64,000 bases of DNA from positions 114,719 to 178,718 of the forward strand of contig NW_024882877.1 of NCBI RefSeq assembly GCF_019059575.1. The letters run 5' to 3'. Below the pieces are notes generated by a model. That model was given only the letters and a program-made list of their open reading frames with translations, was not told the origin of the DNA and searched no databases. The stretch is from Amphibalanus amphitrite (Eukaryota > Arthropoda > Thecostraca > Balanomorpha > Balanidae). This document shows positions 1 to 11,915 of this stretch, in pieces (position 1 is the first letter of the stretch; each line of letters opens with the position of its first letter). Made by a program: the position numbers and the translations under genes.

Positions 1-237
1 AGCAACCGCTGGACCGATTGGCCCATGCGGTCTTTTTTGTTGGGTATAGCCCCGCCCCCATCCCTTCTACCCCGTAATTGACTACTTTTGATACATCTCA
101 GTGACCGTCGTGGCACGTGCCACGTGAAAAGTCAAGGGTGTTCAAGCTGTTTTGCAAAAGTAGTGATTTTGAGAGGCTCATATCTCAGCAGCCGTTTGGG
201 CGATTGACTTGCGGTAATTTATGTAGGGTAGCAGCCA
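1..237 (-). repeat. Fragment of CACGTG-rich dispersed repeat
   Basis: No gene is seen here. The stretch shares phrases with the repeats at 6130-6675 and 46985-48326. It has a sentence about an 'ccgctggaccgattgg' motif, a GGCACGTGCCACGTG palindrome at about 110-125, and 'tatctcagcagccg' followed by a 'gcggtaatttatgtagggtagc' type ending that is the reverse complement of the segment near 47500-47570. It therefore lies in minus orientation relative to the 47-kb copies. It is cut by the window edge on the left and by the GACTCA-rich block on the right. Identification as one family rests on visual matching of several separated motifs. Confidence 0.6.
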
Positions 238-450
238 GGGTTGTGCTCGACTAAAAAAAAATGTGCCGACTCGACTCATCATTCAACTTCAAAAAGCCCT
301 GACTCAATCTGACTCAAACAAGGAACTGATTTTTTCCCTTGACTCGACTCATGACTCAAGCGGCTCGATGAAAATATGAGTCGACTCAAACTTGACTCAA
401 ATTTTTTGTTGAGTCAAGTGAGTTGACTCAAAATTGACTCAAGTTGTTGA
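238..450. repeat. GACTCA/TTGAGT degenerate simple repeat, left block
   Basis: The sequence is built almost only from GACTCAA, GACTCGACTC and TTGAGTC words in both orientations, separated by short A- or T-runs. A matching block lies at 5889-6125, on the other side of the Penelope-like elements. The text at 236-250 (agggttgtgctcgac) is nearly the reverse complement of 6115-6132 (gtcaagcacaaccct). The two blocks look like the two halves of one repeat that was opened by the PLE insertions, or an inverted pair. No coding potential was found. Confidence 0.75.
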
Positions 451-490
451 GCGGGGGAGGTGAAAAAAATCTGGCAGCAAAGCCAGGACT

Positions 491-1762
<1,272 letters not shown>

Positions 1763-4037
1763 GCAATTGAGGAAAAAGGAATCTCTCCGCTCTCAAATAC
1801 AAGACAAGTTAAGCAACTTATATACTGAACTAAACAACAGAAACTTAGAAGCCAGCATCAAAGAAGAGTTACTGAAATGTCTAGATGAGAAAGCTGAAAA
1901 CTGTAACCATGCAAATAAGGCTAAGATAGCAAAGAAACTGTCGAATATCTATGGTGGCACTTTCCACTTACCGCTACAAAAACGAGGGCACGTCAATTTG
2001 TCATCAATTGAACTGACGAATGAACAACATAATTTCCTTAATTTGGGCCTGAACTGTCACATTCAATCAAAAAGGAAAGGAATCGACAAGAAAACTGAAC
2101 TAGAAGTTTTATACCAGGACATTCTTCAGCTTGAAAAGAATGAGAAAGTCGTAATCAAGGGTGATCTGAAAGGCGAACTCATAGGAGAAGGCAACAAACT
2201 GAGAGGCAACTCGAACAGCAAGCTACTAACGAAAGAACTGAAGGAAGCCGCAAAGCAGTTAAGAGACAACGATAAGATCATCATCAGAAGAGCCGACAAG
2301 TCTCCAATTTTCGTGATACTCGATAAGGAAGAGTATCTTCGCAAGCTAAGTGGTATTCTTTCTGATACAACCAAGTTCCAAAAGATAAAAGAAGACCCTA
2401 CCAAGAAACTGAAAGCAAAGGTAAAACGTGACATTCAAAGTGCCAACGCAGTGATTGATGGTGTCCATTTTCAAACTATTGTCGGTGAATTTACCCCCGG
2501 ATACCTTTACGGCACGGTAAAAACACACAAGAACGGCAACCCTCTGAGGCCCATCATATCACAGGTGAGCACGTCCACATATAAGCTAGCCAAGAGACTC
2601 AATCAGCTGTTAAAACCATACATACCTGCCAAATTTTGCATCAATTCTGCCGATGAGTTTTTAGATATCCTTCGTGCGAAACAACCAGAGGCAGGTGGGA
2701 TTCTCGCATCCATCGACGTCGAATCTTTGTTCACGAATGTTCCAATCAACGAAACGATCGATATTATCTTAGATGAAGTGTATGAGAAACGTAGCAATGG
2801 CCTTCCTGCTCTAAACTTGTCTAGAAATATCCTTGAAAGACTCCTCAAAGCATGTACTAAAGATGCACCATTCAGGGGACCAGATGGACAACTGTATGTC
2901 CAAAAGGAAGGCGTGGCCATGGGGTCACCCTTGGGACCCCTCTTTGCCAACTTTTACATGGCGCACGTCGAAAATCATGTCCTCAGCGACCCCGACATCG
3001 CCCCGAGCACTTACGTGCGATATGTAGACGACTGTTTTGTGGATGTAAACGACCGTGAGCATTTGCTGAAACTTGTGAACGAATTCGAATCGAACTCCGT
3101 ACTGACCTTCACTTACGAATTAAGTCGCGACGATGTTTTGCCCTTCCTTGACGTGCTCGTAGAAAGAGGTGCAAACCAGTATCACACAAGTGTGTACCGC
3201 AAACCCACCAACACAGGCCAAACACTTAACGCTAACAGCGAATGCCCGAGTAGGTACAAGACCAGTGTGATCCGAGCATTTGTCAAAAGGGCAATCCGTA
3301 CTTGCTCCACCAACAAGAGCATGCACGAAGAGTTTATGCGCCTCAAACAGCTCCTAGTTAACAATGGTTACAGCAATGGAGACATAGACTCAGAAATCCA
3401 ACGACAACTTGACATAAAATACAACGACACAAACATGCAGGAGTTGCAGGGCACATCACACCACCTATATTACCGCAACTTCATGAACACAGAATATGAG
3501 AAAGACGAGCGGATACTCAAACACATCATTACGAAAAACGTAGAATGCAAGGACAAGTCTGACAAACTCATGCTCCACATTTACTATCAGAGCACAAAGA
3601 CGAAACATCTGGTCATGAAAAACAACCCGATTGAGACTAAGCGGCTCATGCGTACCAACGTAGTGTACCAATTTGACTGTCCCTCTGAAGATTGCAGGCT
3701 TCAGAACATCAGCTACGTTGGATACACATGCACCACTTTGTCTCGTCGTCTGACCATGCACAAACAGGAGGGAGCAATCAAGACACACATGCTGGAGAAA
3801 CACAACATTAGACTGACAAGAGAACACCTGGTAGAAAACACGTCGATCATCCACTCCAACCGTGACCCCAGACGCGTAGAGATCACAGAGGCCATACACA
3901 TCAGAGACCACACACCAAGCATCAATGAACAGAAAAACGCACGCCTAGAAAAACTGGCTCTCTGGGGTACAATGCAGCATACATCACACCCACAAACACG
4001 CAGAACAACACCAACACAAGCAACCCAACCCGACTAG

Positions 4038-4373
4038 CGCTATGTGTGACGTGATCATATTTACTGTTGTATAGTAGCGCGCTGAAACTGAAAGTGTTAT
4101 TTATGATTTTACTCGTGACCTGTATATTGTTTTTCAAACGTGTCCATGTACGCATTATTTGAACGAGTGTCTCACAGTGTACTAGAAAATGAATGTATAA
4201 TACATTCGAAACGCGTCGAACTTTAACGAATATTTTTACATGAACTTTGCCGATCTGATACATCGTATTGACGAAAACAGCAAGAAAATAGTCAATAAGA
4301 TCATAAAAACACAAACAAAGCTCTCGAAATGTGAAAGTGCTATTACGTTTAATGGTCTTTGTCTAAAAGAATA
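4038..4373 (+). other. 3' UTR of PLE 1
   Basis: Non-coding sequence between the PLE 1 stop and the (TA)n tract. It is repeated inverted at 601-955, which defines it as part of the element. It ends in AATAAATAAATA just before the TA run, while the inverted copy carries extra bases (gaagatttattgcc) before its own TA tract. The two copies therefore end at slightly different places. Confidence 0.8.
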
Positions 4374-4374
4374 A

Positions 4375-4424
<50 letters not shown>
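4374..4424. repeat. (TA)n microsatellite shared by PLE 1 and PLE 2
   Basis: Pure TA run. It is at once the 3' end of PLE 1 (plus) and the 3' end of the inverted PLE 2 fragment (minus), so the two elements abut through this tract. Confidence 0.93.
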
Positions 4425-4428
<4 letters not shown>

Positions 4429-4601
4429 GTAGATAGGCAGAGTATCTTCATTTAGACATTGTTCATTGAACCGTAGTGCGAATTCTGCTTTTATGAGCTT
4501 CCGATTTGTGTGTTCGTATTTTCGGATCGTTTTCTTGAGAGATGTTGATAATTGTCCGATTATATTGGCAAAGGTTTCAGACATAACATGTATACAAAAA
4601 T
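4425..4601 (-). repeat. Inverted 3' terminal fragment of PLE 2
   Basis: The reverse complement of 4456-4601 matches 5672-5812, the 3' UTR end of PLE 2, almost base for base. Shared words include 'acatgttatgtctgaaacc' and 'aatcggacaattatc'. It is fused head to head to the PLE 2 body at about 4601. This repeats the architecture of PLE 1 with a different family. Confidence 0.88.
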
Positions 4602-5352
4602 AATACATGTCCATGCAGAGCTCACCAGATCTCGTCAAATCCTCGTCAACAATGGATACAGCAATCACCTCGTCGATAATGAAATCAAAAGACAACTTGA
4701 TGCCTGCCATCAGAGGAGCGAGAAAGGTGAGCAGAGTGAGCAGCAAGAGTGCGAGGAAAGTGGACAGAAGAACGATGAGAAAAGTCAAGACAAAACGGAG
4801 AAAACGGAGAAAATCAAACTGTTCTACCGCAGTCAAATGAACACAGCCTACAAAACGGAAGAGAGGGTCATCCGAGATCTCATCTTGACTAACGTCAAGC
4901 CGACAGACCAGGCGAAGAAAGTGACACTCATCATATATTACAACACGAGGAAAACCGCAGATCTCGTCATGGTCAACAACATGTTCAAGAAGAAGACACG
5001 AGACAAGGACAACAGACACTTACAGCAAGCCAATGTAATTTATCAATTCAGTTGCCCCGAAGAAGGTTGTAGACTTCTCAACAAAGATAAATACATTGGC
5101 GCGACTACCACATCCCTGTCCAGACGACTTACAATGCATAAACAACAAGGCGCACTGAAGAATCACATGCACAAAGAACATGACAAGGACATCACACGAC
5201 AAATTTTGGTGGACAATACCGAAATACTGTGCTCTACCCATGACCAGCGAAGACTGTGGGTGTTGGAGGCGCTGTACATCCGTGAGTACTCGCCTCACAT
5301 CAACAAGCAGCTCTACAAGTCGGGGTGCACGACACTCACGCTTTGGAGCTGA
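4588..5352 (+). pseudogene. 5'-truncated PLE 2: GIY-YIG endonuclease part only
   Basis: The open frame runs from 4552; the first ATG within it is at 4588. The product of about 254 residues aligns with the C-terminal third of PLE 1: ILVNNGYSNHLVDNEIKRQL, then FYRSQMNTAYKTEERV, VIYQFSCPEEGC, the GIY-YIG-like KDKYIGATTTSLSRRLTMH, and a His-rich HMHKEHDKD segment. The protein differs at roughly half its residues from PLE 1, so it is a separate PLE family. A lysine/glutamate-rich insertion (SEKGEQSEQQEC, EKTEKTEK) separates the two conserved parts. No RT domain remains, so it is a dead copy unless trans-mobilised. Confidence 0.9.
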
Positions 5353-5807
5353 ACAATGCGATGGGTATTAGTGATATCGGATTTAGGAGGGCTATATGAC
5401 GTTTAGAGTATCTATGTATCTGTGCATAGAAGGGTGTCATATTACCAAAATGTGTCATGTGTCATGCATCCAAGTGTGGAACGATGTAGGCATATTAGTT
5501 AGTGTGTTTACTGAATGTGACAACTGCAAGAGGCCTTAGCAATTTATCACGCACAATATGTATTTAGTTTTTCTCCCTTCCATTCTAATAGCAAACTTAG
5601 GCTCTGTGCTTTTACAATTTAACCTTGTGATCATGAAGATGTAGATGTCTTCGAAAGCTTAAGGAATTTAATTTTGTATACATGTTATGTCTGAAACCTT
5701 TGCCAATATAATCGGACAATTATCAACATCTCTCAAGAAAACGATCCGAAAATACGAACACACAAATCGGAAGCTCATAAAAGCAGAATTCGCACTACGG
5801 TTCAATG

Positions 5808-5810
<3 letters not shown>
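5353..5810 (+). other. 3' UTR of PLE 2
   Basis: Non-coding tail between the PLE 2 stop and the last TA tract. Its distal 140 bases recur inverted at 4456-4601, showing that it belongs to the element. Confidence 0.75.

Positions 5811-5865
<55 letters not shown>
5811..5865. repeat. (TA)n microsatellite at 3' end of PLE 2
   Basis: TA dinucleotide run directly after the PLE 2 3' UTR, the third TA tract bounding this PLE block. Confidence 0.95.
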
Positions 5866-5869
<4 letters not shown>

Positions 5870-6194
5870 TGGGGGTGACCCACATGCAATATACTGTTTC
5901 TGGAAAGTTGAGTCAGCTGACTCGTGTTTTTAAATGTTTGACTCAACTCAATGTCAAAAGCTATTTTGCTGACTCAACTCTGACTCAACTCAACGTCTTA
6001 ATATTTTTGTCCGACTCAACTCTGACTCAACTCAACAGCTCAACATTTTATCCGACTCGACTCAAATCTGACTCATTTGAGTCAGAGTTGAGTCAAATTT
6101 CTGACTCGACTCATGAGTCAAGCACAACCCTGGTAGCAGCATCCTTTCTACCCAAAATAGGATACTCTCGATGCATGTGGGTCACCCCCAGCGC
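5866..6194. repeat. GACTCA-rich block bracketed by 23-bp perfect inverted repeats
   Basis: Positions 5866-5888 (gcgctgggggtgacccac...) are the exact reverse complement of 6172-6194. Between them lies a dense field of GACTCAACTC words in both orientations (5889-6125). The arrangement resembles a small foldback element. The right arm also belongs to the CACGTG-rich repeat that follows. No open frame of interest. Confidence 0.8.
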
Positions 6195-6675
6195 ACGTGC
6201 AAAATACAACAATAAGAGGTGCCAAATTTGTTCCCATTTCAGTAACTCGGTAATTAGGTACTGGGGCGATTTCGCTGAAACTTGGCATACAGGTATGCAC
6301 CCACCAGGCAATGCATTCCCATGTGTTGCGGTTAGGGTGCTACTGCACGTGCGCACGTGCAGAGGGCGTTTCCAGATCTCGAGAACGGCTGGGCCGATTG
6401 CGCTCAAATTGAGTACACGGTTGGGGACCAGTTAGTAGGGTGCCGTGCAAAAGTCATTTTGGGCCCCGTTTGCACGTGCGCACGTGCAGAACGCCGCTTC
6501 CAGATCTCAGGAACGGCTGGGCCGATTGCGTTCAAATTTGGTACACCGCTAGCGACCGGTTAGAAGGGTGTTTTGCGCAAGCCCGCTGGATGTACCCTCT
6601 CGCCCTTCCGCACGTGCAGGGCTCACTATCTCGCTCGCTCGTTCTTCGCCCAAAAGGCGTTTTACTGGTATAACA
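6130..6675 (-). repeat. CACGTG-rich dispersed repeat, inverted copy
   Basis: Roughly 120-bp sub-units recur here with the phrase 'gaacggctgggccgattg', a GCACGTGCGCACGTGC double palindrome, and 'agggtgccgtgca'. The right end (ctatctcgctcgctcg...cccaaaaggcgttttactgg) is the reverse complement of the left end of the tandem copies at 46985 and 47650. It is therefore the same family in the opposite orientation, some 40 kb away. No protein family is recognised in its short frames. Confidence 0.8.
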
Positions 6676-7567
6676 GGTGGTATAACAACAGTCTTTTCAC
6701 TTAAATCTGGAATATACCTACCTACAATAGCATGCAGTAGTTACAGCAACGTTGCTATAATTGAGAACATTTTTTGCCTTTGGGAAGGCTCACAAAGCAG
6801 GTACAGGGACCCGCAGTTGCTTCTGTACACACTAGTATTTCAGCGTATTCTTGGCCTGTGACACCGTTGGAGGCGAATTGGGAAATGATTGTGTGCTTAT
6901 TAAAATCACCGTCTGAAGGGCTTTAAACTGATATGCTGCTCTCCTAATTCAGTGAACTTTTTATGGCTATATCAGCAAAACATTGTTTTCAGCGCTTTTT
7001 CCTGCCCCATTCCTTCTGAAACCTGGAACCGCTTATTCCATTCACTCCTGCCATCTGACGATGGTCGTGCTGATTACTAGTTCCAGCGCTAGTTACTGCT
7101 CCAGTTTTGCACCCGGCACAAACTCAGGCGGCACCGGGCCGTGGCTCGACCAGTGAGGGTCGGACCGAGCCGACTGCCTGGGGCGCGGTTAGATCGGACG
7201 CCCTGCTGGGGAAGGGGATGGGAGTGAGGGGGAGGGGAGGAGGTGGTCACGTGGTCCGTCCAAGCTCGCAGACAACCTGTCCCGCGCCCAGCCATGTTCC
7301 GTGATCCAAAATGGCACTAGAGGGCTGTGGAATGCCTGGAGGAGACGCTTCGAAAGCGAACTTCAGCAGCACTAATTGAACATATTCTGTGGAGATAAAT
7401 GAATATTATCTTAATGCAGAAAAAAATTATGCCTAAGCTGTATAAGCTGTATCTTTTTAAAAGCTGTAAATAGAATTATTTTTAGGGACTTATAGGTTTC
7501 GTATACACACTGAAGTGTTACATTAAGCCGTTTCACTCTTATGGTTTGAGAACTGAAGAGTTATCCT
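6676..7567. other. Unassigned region
   Basis: No gene is supported. A 36-bp segment at 6801-6836 (aggtacagggacccgcag...) recurs as a near-perfect inverted copy at about 11168-11205. A CpG-rich stretch at 7100-7300 carries a CACGTG and purine runs. Neither can be assigned to a gene. Confidence 0.5.
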
Positions 7568-8128
7568 TTTTTCTCACAGGGAATGACAAGACAATAACAA
7601 TACGAATAAAACCAGACGTTTCGCACAAAAAAGTGCCTCCGTCAGTGGCGAGAAATAAGTAACTAGGCATAGATGTTTTCTTTCGATAAAATCGATGATG
7701 TAGTTATCTTTATTTTTTAAATATATATTTTCAACAGTTTTTTAAGCACATCATGGAAGCTTATAAACATTTGTGTATTTTATCGGCAACCCGGCTGGCC
7801 AGACCGAGACGGTGCCGCATATAGTTCTCATCGATGTTAAAACTGAAACAGACTCTTTCCGTAGTCAGGAAATCGCATGCGAGAGCCTATTCAAATGCAT
7901 GGAAGCACGCTCGCCTCAATCGCACGCACCTCCCGCAAGCGATTGATGCGAGAAGAATTATAATGTATTTGAATAGGCTCTCGCATGCGATTTCCTGAAC
8001 GCGGAAAGAGTCTGTTTCAGCCTTTAAACCTACACTTATTTTTCTTCACTGACGAACGCATGTTGTTGTCCGAAACGTTTGGTTTTATTCGCTTTGTTTT
8101 TATATTGTCATTGTCCGTGAGAAAAACA
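7568..8128. repeat. Nested foldback (inverted-repeat) element
   Basis: Two pairs of inverted arms are nested. The inner arms, 7843-7899 and 7964-8020, are 57 bp and differ at only a few positions; they contain a TCGCATGCGA palindrome and enclose a 64-bp loop. The outer arms, about 7568-7645 and 8047-8128, are less perfect but share 'cgaataaaaccagacgtttcg'-type text and a TTTCTCAC edge. No open frame of note. It looks like a non-autonomous foldback transposon or a composite of two insertions; no target duplication was recognised. Confidence 0.75.
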
Positions 8129-9628
8129 TACTCATATGGACTGGTCTCAGTCCATGTAGAAATTGTCGCACATTCATCAACATGGATAAAATGAATATTA
8201 ACCCTCACCACACATATACCTAAGTAGAGGTAAGTAGCCCCCTGTTTTTCACCAATAAATCGCGGCAAAGCGAAGGATTGCGACGATTCTTTGGTGCCCT
8301 GGAGGTAATCAATTTTACAACTTCCCGGAAAATTAAATAGCCCTTATAATTTTTGCATCTTCTCCGAGAATTTTAAATCCCTGAACCAAATTACCTTTGA
8401 CCTGTGATTATTTTTCTCAAGATCATGTCAGGCTAGAATAGCAATTGAAAGTCAGCGCACATCTTCTGTGTGTTTCCATAGTCGTTTCATGATTAGGGAC
8501 GTGACAACATGTGATTGTGAAATATACTATCTAATGTTTGTCTCATTGATTGTTGTGGGTGCCAAGGTCACGTGAAACTCAGGTTAAGGTCATTTACTTG
8601 AAATGATCTCGGCTAACTTCCTTAAATTTACACCTTTTTACTGTGGTTTTTAGGAAGTGTTGGTTTGAAATTTAGCACCCATTTTAGCATATGAAAACTA
8701 GGCATACTTAGGTATCAGTTATAGTGCCTATGCAACATGTTGCAAGGCTGTCAGAGCTGGTTAACATTCTATGGATGACCGGCGGAACGCCTAATGGGTG
8801 ATCTGGCGTGACCCGTCCTACCCCAAATGCTTTGATACATCATCTTTGATCAAAGCAAGTGCAAATTCGGAGTCAGAAGCAAGCCAAGTCCCAGCAAACT
8901 TCACTTGTAGAAATTTTAGCAGGACCCAATTTTCCGTGCGTTTGGGTTATATACCTGATCTGGGAGGTCAACCAATGACCTAGGATCTCAACATTGATCA
9001 GGACATAAAATAATTGGCTTTCTCTCGTCAGCGATGACCAGGACCCTAAAAACATCGGATTTCTCTCGTCACGAGCAGCACGCTCTTTTTTCTTTCTTTT
9101 TTTTCTTTTTCAGCGAAGATCTGGCTCTTTTATCAAGGGCCGAATGGCTGAGGGCTTCTACGCCCCTCCGTTACATGTAAGACGCTGAAAAAATGCCTTA
9201 ATGGGTGAGGATTTAATATCGATTGGTTTTTAATTGCCAAAGCCGAAGGCTTAAATTTACTTCGATAGCAGTTTTTAAGACCAACGAGCTCGAATGCTAT
9301 GACTTCTTGAACAATGTAAGCATCACATAAAATGAATCGTGAGAGAAGCGGCTCAAAGATTGAGGAGCTATGAGACACTTAATAACTTAACTTGCACTGG
9401 TTTTTAAACCTTTTCGTTGCAGACTGGTAGATCAAATTTTAGGATTGATTTCAGCTGCTGCTCAAATGATGTAAAGCTATTCATTCGTTCATTCATGCGA
9501 CCATCCATTCATAAAAAGGCCAGTGATAAAAATTTTCATTTTAGATATGTGTGAAATACAAACTCAATAAAAGTTTAATGATACGGTAAATTTGACAGCT
9601 TTTATAATAAATAGACAAATCATCACAG
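8129..9628. other. Unassigned AT-rich region
   Basis: No exon, RNA gene or repeat could be supported. Short pyrimidine runs (9085-9110) and small palindromes such as 'ctttgatcaaag' at about 8846 are present but isolated. Confidence 0.5.
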
Positions 9629-9944
9629 CAGGGCATATTTTAACAAATTTTTACTGCGTCCCAAAGTTGAGCAGAGGGCACGTCCTACGACTAAGGGCAC
9701 AGGGCAAGGAACAGAGTAGGGCACTGAGGAGGGCAGAAAGATAGGGCACGGCAGGTTGCAGGGCATGGCACATGACATTTTAGAGGGAAGGGTACAGGTC
9801 AGGGCACACAGCAGGGCACAGGTCAGGGAACCGGACAGGGCACAGGGCAGGGACGCAGTGGGTCAAATCAGCAGGGGCTACGTCCTAAGGCGAGGGGGCT
9901 GCGTCCCAGAATGGGACGCAGTAAGTGTCTTAAAATATGCCCTG
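9629..9944. mobile_element. Non-autonomous hAT-type element (MITE) with 8-bp target duplication
   Basis: The element starts CAGGGCATATTTTAA and ends with the inverted equivalent (TTAAAATATGCCCTG). The terminal repeats extend imperfectly for about 33 bp to a shared 'tactgcgtccca'. It is flanked on both sides by CATCACAG (9621-9628 and 9945-9952). An 8-bp duplication with CAGGG-type ends is the signature of hAT transposons. The interior is not transposase but a purine-rich array of AGGGCACA and GGTCAGG words. It must have been mobilised by an enzyme encoded elsewhere. Confidence 0.88.
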
Positions 9945-11615
9945 CATCACAGTATTTGTCAACAATTGCTGTTGGGGGGGGGGGGACTGGGGAGGGTGGT
10001 TGCTGGCTCATAACCTGTCACCCCCCCCCCCCTCCAAAAAAAAAAACGGAATCGATCATCCGCGAAAAGAAGAGCTCGAACCGAGGTGACGAATCGATTT
10101 ATATGGTATGCAGGATGACTAACGATGCCACTTTTGGACTTGTTGTGTCATAAATTCCATCATCTGGATAGCACGTCAACATTCTATTTGATATTTTGCA
10201 ACAAACGTATACTATTTGGCGCGACTAGCCTCAGAAATGTTCTAAAACTAAAACCGTTTCTTCGCAATTAACTTGGCCCACGTCACCCCAGCTTATGCAC
10301 GACAAAAATAAAATAATGCTTCAGGATCACTGGCCTGAATTCCAATGCTTAAGGTTTACTCAAAACCGGTGTGGCCGAGGCACTTCGCTACATCTCGTGA
10401 CGGCCTTGTGTTGCATTTTTTCGGTAAGCTATAACTTAATAAGGAAAGGATTGATGAGTGGGTTGAAAACAGCCCTCACCCTCCACCCCCCCTTCTTCTG
10501 GAAACATAAGTAACCGAAAGATCTGGCGATGGTTTATCCACCTCGTCTGCCACCGCGCTGCGAGGCCTCGATTCGTTCGGCCGTGTGGATTCCTGAGCGG
10601 TCCTCCCCGGAGGCAAGGTGAAAGGTCATGGCCTGTATCAGAAATTTATACGTTCCTGAATATGCTTTACAGTTCTTCCAAGGCCTTGGACACAGTTTTA
10701 TTATATCGGATAAGCATTGCACTTTCTTGTCAATCAATACATTTAAAGAAAACCTTATCATAATTTCATACTGCGGCAATTGTAGTCCTGCTTACGGTTG
10801 CCTCTTTATGATACGGGCCACCACCACCTCCACTGCGCTGGAGCTCTGGCGTTCTACCCCTCCCCGCTACGGACCGGCCCTCGGGCTAGGTGTGTTAGTA
10901 CTGAGCGCAAACGTGTAGTAGTCACGTGACTTTCATTCACGTAGCGGGAACGGAAGCTATAGGCGATACCACGGACGGGCTCTGGGGAGGCAACCGGCAC
11001 AGAAAAATAGCACGATTGTAGTTTTGAAAGAATATCTGTTGCCGTAAGAGGAATTATACAAAACATACGTCCTAGGAGCAAACATGTGGTATTCCTCCAT
11101 ACTTTGCGCTACATTTCTTTTCTCCAATGGCCAACACTTAGCAAATAATAGCACAATTCTAAATTGGTAATATATGTGTACAGTAGCAACTGCGGGTCCC
11201 TGTACCTCACCACTTCGCACACAGCTCGAGCAGAGTCGTTTACCCCACCCCGGCCATTCCCCATTTCTCACACAAAGGCGAACGACACGTACATACCTAC
11301 AAAATGGCGACTTGTCATCAACGGCGGCACTGTTTACCATGCTAGACGGACAACACACCACACGAAACTTCCCGTGATGTTGCCCATGGCGCCGGGGTAT
11401 ACCGAATACATCCGCCTAACCACAAAGGCCGGCCGCCGAGCCGCCCCACGATCCGCCCCAGCCTGTCAAGATGCCGTCGATAGGTGCTTCAGAAGCGCGT
11501 GACGAAATGAGCGTGCACTGAAAGCTCCCGGGGACTGGACTCGCGCTAAACCGGGCTAAACTGTGTTAGAACGGGGAGAAACATGGCGTCTAGGAGGTAG
11601 AGGCTCATGCGGAAG
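9945..11615. other. Unassigned region before the gypsy element
   Basis: No gene is supported. A G-run (9975-9985) and a C-run (10021-10032) could pair around a short loop and end in an A-run. The segment 11168-11205 is the inverted partner of 6801-6836. From about 11280 to 11540 the sequence becomes CpG-rich, with an ATGGCG word, which may be a promoter-like fragment. Nothing further identifies it. Confidence 0.45.
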
Positions 11616-11619
11616 ATAG

Positions 11620-11885
11620 TGTAATGGGTTCGATATTGACTTGCATCCCCGTAGTAAGATGCAATAATGTAATGGGTTCGATATTGACTTGCATCCCCGT
11701 AGTAAGATGCATGTGAGAAAATAGGCCGCGTGATGCTAAAGAAAATGAATGCGGCTGGTGATCTCGTGGAAAATGGAGTTTGACATTCTGGAATATATAA
11801 CGATCGTGTGAAAAGCATTTTACATGACTATGATAATTTAACGAACGATTAAGCATAAATACCGACTCGAGACGAACCCACTTCA
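11620..11885 (+). repeat. 5' LTR of the gypsy element
   Basis: 266 bp, beginning TGTAATGGG and ending ACTTCA. Its first 48 bp are tandemly duplicated (11620-11667 and 11668-11715), so the second unit begins with the same TGTAATGGG as the LTR terminus. A TATATAA word lies near 11796. It ends one base before the primer site. Confidence 0.95.
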
Positions 11886-11886
11886 G

Positions 11887-11904
11887 TGGTGGCAGCGGTG
11901 GGAT
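11887..11904 (+). promoter_or_regulatory. Primer binding site, tRNA-Leu
   Basis: TGGTGGCAGCGGTGGGAT is the complement of CCA plus the 3' end of a metazoan tRNA-Leu (…ATCCCACCGCTGCCA). It begins one base after the 5' LTR, where minus-strand DNA synthesis would be primed. Confidence 0.85.
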
Positions 11905-11915
11905 ACTCTCTCAAG

